In this document: positions 54,812-58,424 of the stretch, in pieces | Position numbering within the stretch: position 1 is the stretch's first letter | Layout: each line of letters starts with the position of its first letter | Source of the DNA: Lachnospiraceae bacterium | GTDB taxonomy: Bacteria > Bacillota > Clostridia > Lachnospirales > Lachnospiraceae | NCBI GenBank assembly: GCA_029054245.1 | Contig: JAIDFQ010000024.1 | Coordinates: 1 to 58,424, forward strand | Reading direction: 5' to 3' | Length of the DNA: 58,424 nucleotides | Notes under the pieces: model-generated | Seen by the model: only the letters and a program-made list of their open reading frames with translations | Databases searched by the model: none | Told to the model about the DNA's origin: nothing | Program-made: the position numbers and the translations under genes

Positions 54812-55623
54812 AATGTTTTCTCTCTTTCATTTTTCTGTTTTCTTCTCAATTGAGGAAATACGTCGATTTCCTCCGTATAATCTATCCACCCAAGATGATA
54901 TGCCGTGATGGGCGATATCTCATTTACAATCTGATCCTCATATTTCTTGCCGTTTGCATCTGTCACCGTATACATGATTTCCATGGGATAGGCTTTTTTC
55001 ACATAATCCGTGACATCCTTTGTGTATTCCGCATCTTTATACAGATCATGCGCACCAAATACATGCAGAATCTCATGGGCATAGGCGGCAGGTGTCTCTT
55101 CTCCTGCCAGGACCACACTTTCTTTTGGATTGTCCATGCCGTCAAATACGATAGCATACGAAGAGACCGAATTGTTGACAAAAACCAAAAGCGCAATCCC
55201 CTCTGCCTCATATGCTTCCATGAGGGCATCATAATCCACCTTTTCCTCCACCCATAATGCAATCTCCTGATCTAATTTTTCCACAAAATCGACCTTGTCA
55301 TTAATAGGGAATTTTATTTTCGCACTTCCCGTAAGATCTTGATTTTCCTGCCAGTTGCAGACAAGTTCCACTTTCTCATGGTACTGTTTTGCACTGTTTT
55401 CTATGTAGGCAGACGCAATCTCTAATTTAGAAAGCACTTCTTCCTTTTTCTCTTTGTTCCAGCTGCTTTCTGTCGTGTCCACATACAGACTGTAAAGCAG
55501 ATTTCTTCCTTTTAAATAGGCGGCGCTGCCAAGCCCATAACTGCTCCTTGGATTTCCCAGCGTTCCCAGCATCCCAGACGAAAGCATCATGACCACTGAC
55601 ATTGCCGCCGCTAATATTCTCAT
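54808..55623 (-). CDS. Secreted metzincin-like metalloprotease, uncharacterised
   Basis: About 271 residues from the ATG at 55623 (a GTG at 55635 is also possible; the frame extends to 55701 but crosses the upstream terminator). A signal peptide (MRILAAAMSVVMMLSSGMLG) is followed by a domain with the zinc motif HEILHVFGAHD and a downstream Met in YPMEIMYTV like a metzincin Met-turn. I recognise no named family. It overlaps metF by 4 nt. Confidence 0.72.
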   Translation of the reverse strand: MRILAAAMSVVMMLSSGMLGTLGNPRSSYGLGSAAYLKGRNLLYSLYVDTTESSWNKEKKEEVLSKLEIASAYIENSAKQYHEKVELVCNWQENQDLTGSAKIKFPINDKVDFVEKLDQEIALWVEEKVDYDALMEAYEAEGIALLVFVNNSVSSYAIVFDGMDNPKESVVLAGEETPAAYAHEILHVFGAHDLYKDAEYTKDVTDYVKKAYPMEIMYTVTDANGKKYEDQIVNEISPITAYHLGWIDYTEEIDVFPQLRRKQKNEREKTL

Positions 55624-55676
55624 TGTCCCGATCACCCTTCTCTCCCTTCTGCTTGTAGATTTGTATATAGAAAAGC

Positions 55677-55694
55677 ACGAGCCTAAAGGCTCGT
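55677..55694 (-). terminator. Small terminator upstream of the metalloprotease gene
   Basis: ACGAGCC/GGCTCGT 7-bp stem with 4-nt loop, followed on the minus strand by GCTTTTC; probably ends the 55743-55964 transcript. Confidence 0.5.
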
Positions 55695-55742
55695 ACTTCA
55701 TTATACTTGATTCTTCTTATTTTTTCCAGAAAATTGTTCACG

Positions 55743-55964
55743 TTAACCGATACTTGGTCCTTTGAGCAAATCTCTGAGTCCATCCTCAGACGAAATAGAA
55801 TTGATGATCTTATCCATTTCCGTCTTGGACTTTGCATCCTTACATCTTAAAATAATATGCTCTTTCTCTGTTTCACTTAAGCTCTCATAGCCCTGCTTTG
55901 TGCGCTCATTCATCATAAGCGCCATGCCAAGCCCCAGAGGAAGATCCGTAAAATTATTATCCAT
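55743..55964 (-). CDS. Small conserved-looking protein, function unknown
   Basis: About 73 residues: MDNNFTDLPLGLGMALMMNE followed by a charged helical part (LSETEKEHIILRCKDAKSK) and an acidic end. No signal peptide or membrane segment. GGAGG lies upstream of a cluster of possible starts (GTG 55976, ATG 55970, ATG 55964). It resembles short helical proteins of Lachnospiraceae that I cannot name. Confidence 0.6.
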   Translation of the reverse strand: MDNNFTDLPLGLGMALMMNERTKQGYESLSETEKEHIILRCKDAKSKTEMDKIINSISSEDGLRDLLKGPSIG

Positions 55965-56009
55965 TCGCATCCACACCTCCAGGAATAGTATGCGAATGTA
56001 AATAATCTT

Positions 56010-56438
56010 TTATTCCTCTTTCTTCTTTTTAAAAACGAAAAATTTGCTGATAATATAATTGGCAATGGTAACTAGCACCGCTGACGTAATCTTGCTGATT
56101 CCGTCATGGATTCCCAAAAGCGTCACCATTACAAACATAACAACCATATCCAGGAGCAATGTTGATACCCTGGATGCGGAAAACTGCATTGCCTCCTTCA
56201 AAATATTTTTTTCTTTACTCTTAAATACAAATTTACGGTTTGTCACATAAGCAAACGCCACCGCTGCAATCCATGACAAAACATTGGCTATCTGCAGCTC
56301 GATTGCATTTTCTGCGTCTAGGAAAGTGCACACACAGGCAAAATAAGCGCCCCAACTCACCAGTGTAGTCATACCGCCGACTATCACATAATTGACAAGT
56401 TCTTCATATTTTTTATACAAATTCCATATTTTTTTCAT
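56010..56438 (-). CDS. GtrA-family membrane protein
   Basis: A 142-residue protein with four membrane segments and the GtrA start YEELVNYVIVGGMTTLVSWG and end TIANYIISKFFVFKKKKEE. GtrA proteins are thought to translocate lipid-linked sugars. It is separate from the GT2-GtrA fusion elsewhere in the window. ATG after AGGAAAGGTAAAATAGA. Confidence 0.9.
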   Translation of the reverse strand: MKKIWNLYKKYEELVNYVIVGGMTTLVSWGAYFACVCTFLDAENAIELQIANVLSWIAAVAFAYVTNRKFVFKSKEKNILKEAMQFSASRVSTLLLDMVVMFVMVTLLGIHDGISKITSAVLVTIANYIISKFFVFKKKKEE

Positions 56439-56526
56439 TCTATTTTACCTTTCCTGTTTGTGATAGCACGGCAGCTTTGCATCCGGCTTCACTGCCATAC
56501 TGATGCGCACAAAAAGATTCGTCGAT

Positions 56527-57810
56527 TTATATTGCTGCCAGCGCCTGCGCCAGATCGGCAATCAAGTCTTCTTTATCCTCAAGACCGCAGGAAATGCGAA
56601 CCAGCCCTGCCGGCACTCCTGCTGCGGCAAGCTGCTCTTCCGTCATCTGGCGGTGAGTAGAAGTCGCCGGATTTAAACAACAGGTTCTGGCGTCTGCCAC
56701 ATGAGTTTCAATGGCTGCCAATCTCAAATGCTTCATAAAGGACTCTGCCGCTTTCCGTCCTCCCTTTAATTCAAATGAAACCACACCGCAGCCTCCATGA
56801 GGCATGTATTTCTGCGCAACCTCATAATATTTATCTCCCGCAAGTCCTGGATAATTCACATAAGCCACCTGTGGCTGACGGCTTAAAAACTCTGCCACTG
56901 CCTGTCCATTTTCAACATGGCGCGGCATCCTCACATGGAGGGATTCCAGTCCCAGATTTAAAATATAAGCATTCTGAGGAGACTGAATGCACCCTAAATC
57001 CCGCATCAACTGGGAAGTGCATTTGGTAATAAAGGCTCCCTCTTTTCCAAATTTTTCTGCATAAGTGATGCCATGATAGGATTCATCCGGCGTACACAGC
57101 CCTGGAAATTTATCCGCATGTGCCATCCAGTCAAACTTTCCTGCATCCACGATTGCGCCACCTACTGCCGCTCCATGCCCATCCATATATTTTGTCGTGG
57201 AGTGGGTGACAATATCCGCTCCCCATTCAATTGGACGACAGTTGACCGGCGTCGGAAACGTATTATCCACAATCAACGGAACCCCGTGAGTATGGGCGGC
57301 ACTGGCAAACTTCTCTATATCCAAAACGGTAAGCGCTGGATTGGCAATGGACTCCCCAAACACTGCCCTTGTGTTTTCTTTAAAAGCAGCATCAAGTTCC
57401 TCCTCGGTACAGTCCGGTGAAACGAAAGTAACCTCGATTCCCATTTTCGCCATCGTCACAGAAATCAGGTTGAACGTTCCACCATAAATAGAAGAAGAGG
57501 ATACGATATGGCTGCCGCACTCGCAAATATTAAAAAGTGCAAAAAAATTGGCTGCCTGCCCCGAAGAAGTAAGCATGGCAGCGCTTCCCCCTTCTAGTTC
57601 TGCAATTTTGGCAGCAACATAATCATTGGTGGGATTCTGAAGTCTGGTATAAAAATATCCTGATGCCTCAAGATCGAACAGCTTCCCCATATCCTCACTA
57701 GTATCATATTTAAATGTGGTAGACTGAATAATCGGTATTTGGCGGGGTTCTCCATTTCCCGGTGTATAACCTGCCTGTACACATTTCGTGCTCATCTTAT
57801 AATTGCTCAT
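56527..57810 (-). CDS. metY: O-acetylhomoserine sulfhydrylase
   Basis: About 427 residues of the Cys/Met gamma-synthase PLP family. Motifs include TRLQNPTNDYVAAKIAELEGG, LTSSGQAANFF, DNTFPTPVNCRPIEWGADIV and HSTTKYMDGHG with the PLP Lys; the insertion-containing length matches MetY rather than MetB/MetC. It makes homocysteine from O-acetylhomoserine and sulfide, linking to hom and metF in this window. The ATG at 57810 follows GGAGGGTAAAG. Confidence 0.94.
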   Translation of the reverse strand: MSNYKMSTKCVQAGYTPGNGEPRQIPIIQSTTFKYDTSEDMGKLFDLEASGYFYTRLQNPTNDYVAAKIAELEGGSAAMLTSSGQAANFFALFNICECGSHIVSSSSIYGGTFNLISVTMAKMGIEVTFVSPDCTEEELDAAFKENTRAVFGESIANPALTVLDIEKFASAAHTHGVPLIVDNTFPTPVNCRPIEWGADIVTHSTTKYMDGHGAAVGGAIVDAGKFDWMAHADKFPGLCTPDESYHGITYAEKFGKEGAFITKCTSQLMRDLGCIQSPQNAYILNLGLESLHVRMPRHVENGQAVAEFLSRQPQVAYVNYPGLAGDKYYEVAQKYMPHGGCGVVSFELKGGRKAAESFMKHLRLAAIETHVADARTCCLNPATSTHRQMTEEQLAAAGVPAGLVRISCGLEDKEDLIADLAQALAAI

Positions 57811-57874
57811 CTTTACCCTCCATTTCACTTACCATTTCCCTTATTTTTGCTTTCTCACATTTGCACACTGTATC

Positions 57875-57903
57875 ATTATAATATATGCAAATCATTTTTT
57901 CCA
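57875..57903 (-). promoter_or_regulatory. Promoter of metY
   Basis: On the minus strand TGGAAA (57898-57903) and a perfect TATAAT (57875-57880) are 17 bp apart. The leader is too short for a SAM riboswitch. Confidence 0.65.
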
Positions 57904-57936
57904 TTTAAACCTTCATTCTTTCAAAGGCACACATGC

Positions 57937-58149
57937 CTATTCTTTTTTTCTTTTCTTCACTTTTTCAATCGTACCGTCAGGTCTTTGAATCGACATGCTG
58001 TCTAACTGCCCCTGTAAGTTCCCCTTCACACTGTCAATGTATCTGCGCCGCAGCATCTGTTGTTCTGCTTTTTCTTCTTCCGTTAACCCTTCCGCCAAAG
58101 ATTTGTGATATAGCTCATTGATTCTTTGAATTGTTTCTTCCATCGTCAT
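57937..58149 (-). CDS. DUF896 (YnzC-like) protein
   Basis: About 70 residues: IQRINELYHKSLAEGLTEEE followed by EQQMLRRRYIDSVKGNLQGQL and a basic tail, the DUF896/UPF0291 pattern. In Bacillus the homologue YnzC is a small SOS-regulated protein; function unknown. The ATG at 58149 has GGAG nine bases upstream, favoured over starts at 58164 and 58191. Confidence 0.85.
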   Translation of the reverse strand: MTMEETIQRINELYHKSLAEGLTEEEKAEQQMLRRRYIDSVKGNLQGQLDSMSIQRPDGTIEKVKKRKKE

Positions 58150-58205
58150 ATTTCGTTTCTCCATATGCCTATATTTGCTCGTTCTGCCCAATTACCGTGT
58201 AACGT

Positions 58206-58234
58206 AAAAAGAAACCTAAAACTTAGGTCTCTTT
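58206..58234 (-). terminator. Terminator of the tRNA pair
   Basis: On the minus strand GAGACCTAA pairs with TTAGGTTTC (one G-U pair) and is followed by TTTTT, directly after tRNA-Leu. Confidence 0.8.
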
Positions 58235-58242
58235 CAAAAGAA

Positions 58243-58328
58243 TGCCGGCGACCGGAATCGAACCGGTACGGGAGATTAGTCCCGCAGGATTTTAAGTCCT
58301 GTGCGTCTGCCAGTTCCGCCACGCCGGC
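58243..58328 (-). tRNA. tRNA-Leu (UAA)
   Basis: An 86-nt class II tRNA with acceptor GCCGGCG, anticodon loop CTTAAAA, a long variable arm, T-loop GGTTCGATTCC and discriminator A. Confidence 0.96.
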
Positions 58329-58351
58329 ATAATCAATATAAAATTGATTCG

Positions 58352-58424
58352 TGGGACCTATAGGGCTCGAACCTATGACCCTCTGCTTGTAAGGCAGATG
58401 CTCTCCCAGCTGAGCTAAGATCCC
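58352..58424 (-). tRNA. tRNA-Val (UAC)
   Basis: A 73-nt tRNA with acceptor GGGATCT/AGGTCCC, anticodon loop CTTACAA and T-loop GGTTCGAGCCC. It is complete and abuts the window end; more tRNA genes may follow outside. Confidence 0.96.

Noticed and set aside
57811-57874. SAM riboswitch upstream of metY
   Set aside because: The predicted leader is about 60 nt, too short, and has no S-box core.

Overview
The window reads as chromosome of a butyrate-forming, endospore-forming member of the Lachnospiraceae (Clostridia). The evidence is a complete butyryl-CoA operon in the gut-Firmicute order (thl-crt-hbd-bcd-etfB-etfA), spore germination genes spoVAC and spoVAD, GatCAB alongside a glutaminyl-tRNA synthetase, long-form HPF, strong AGGAGG-type ribosome binding sites, and several small families (DUF6062-, DUF6106-, DUF896- and DUF2225-like) typical of this group. 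Nearly all genes lie on the minus strand, so the window probably sits on one replichore. I see no insertion sequence, prophage, CRISPR array or rRNA; two tRNA genes close the window.

Layout. 1-4908: spoVAD, an SGNH hydrolase plus MBOAT acyltransferase pair, and divergent spoVAC. 4971-9541: DUF6062-like protein, TetR regulator, small membrane protein, MocR regulator and DUF2225 protein. 9597-16197: glnS, then guaB followed closely by a large GGDEF-EAL protein, and a DUF6106-like membrane protein. 16397-20657: an aspartate-family operon (ACT regulator, hom, a phosphoglycerate-mutase-like candidate homoserine kinase, lysC) behind a clear promoter. 20845-25580: a secreted serpin and gatCAB. 25861-31783: two chemoreceptors, a 3-methyladenine glycosylase and a membrane lipase. 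32018-38671: mtnA with a coupled small membrane protein, then a response regulator / soluble histidine kinase / ABC exporter operon. 38743-44975: the butyrate operon, with a near-consensus promoter and a Rex-like operator. 45129-49317: an M23 peptidase behind a possible RNA attenuator, and a glycosyltransferase pair. 49487-52007: hpf, a 640-bp intergenic region with a DnaA-box cluster, and an NlpC/P60 hydrolase with a WalR-type box. 52191-58424: thioredoxin reductase, SDR, metF with an overlapping metalloprotease gene, GtrA, metY, DUF896, tRNA-Leu and tRNA-Val.

Themes. Sulfur/methionine and aspartate-family metabolism recur (lysC, hom, candidate homoserine kinase, metY, metF, mtnA). Envelope remodelling also recurs (MBOAT/SGNH, M23, NlpC/P60, GT2-GtrA and GT-C, GtrA).

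The best candidates for undescribed biology are non-coding: the terminator with a competing stem upstream of the M23 gene, the pair of hairpins between thl and crt, the long inverted repeat between gatB and the serpin, the three-hairpin element at the left edge, and the DnaA-box cluster far from any dnaA. Among genes, the guaB/c-di-GMP pairing and the acyltransferase module between the two spoVA genes stand out. All functional statements are by recognition of motifs and families; no database search was run.
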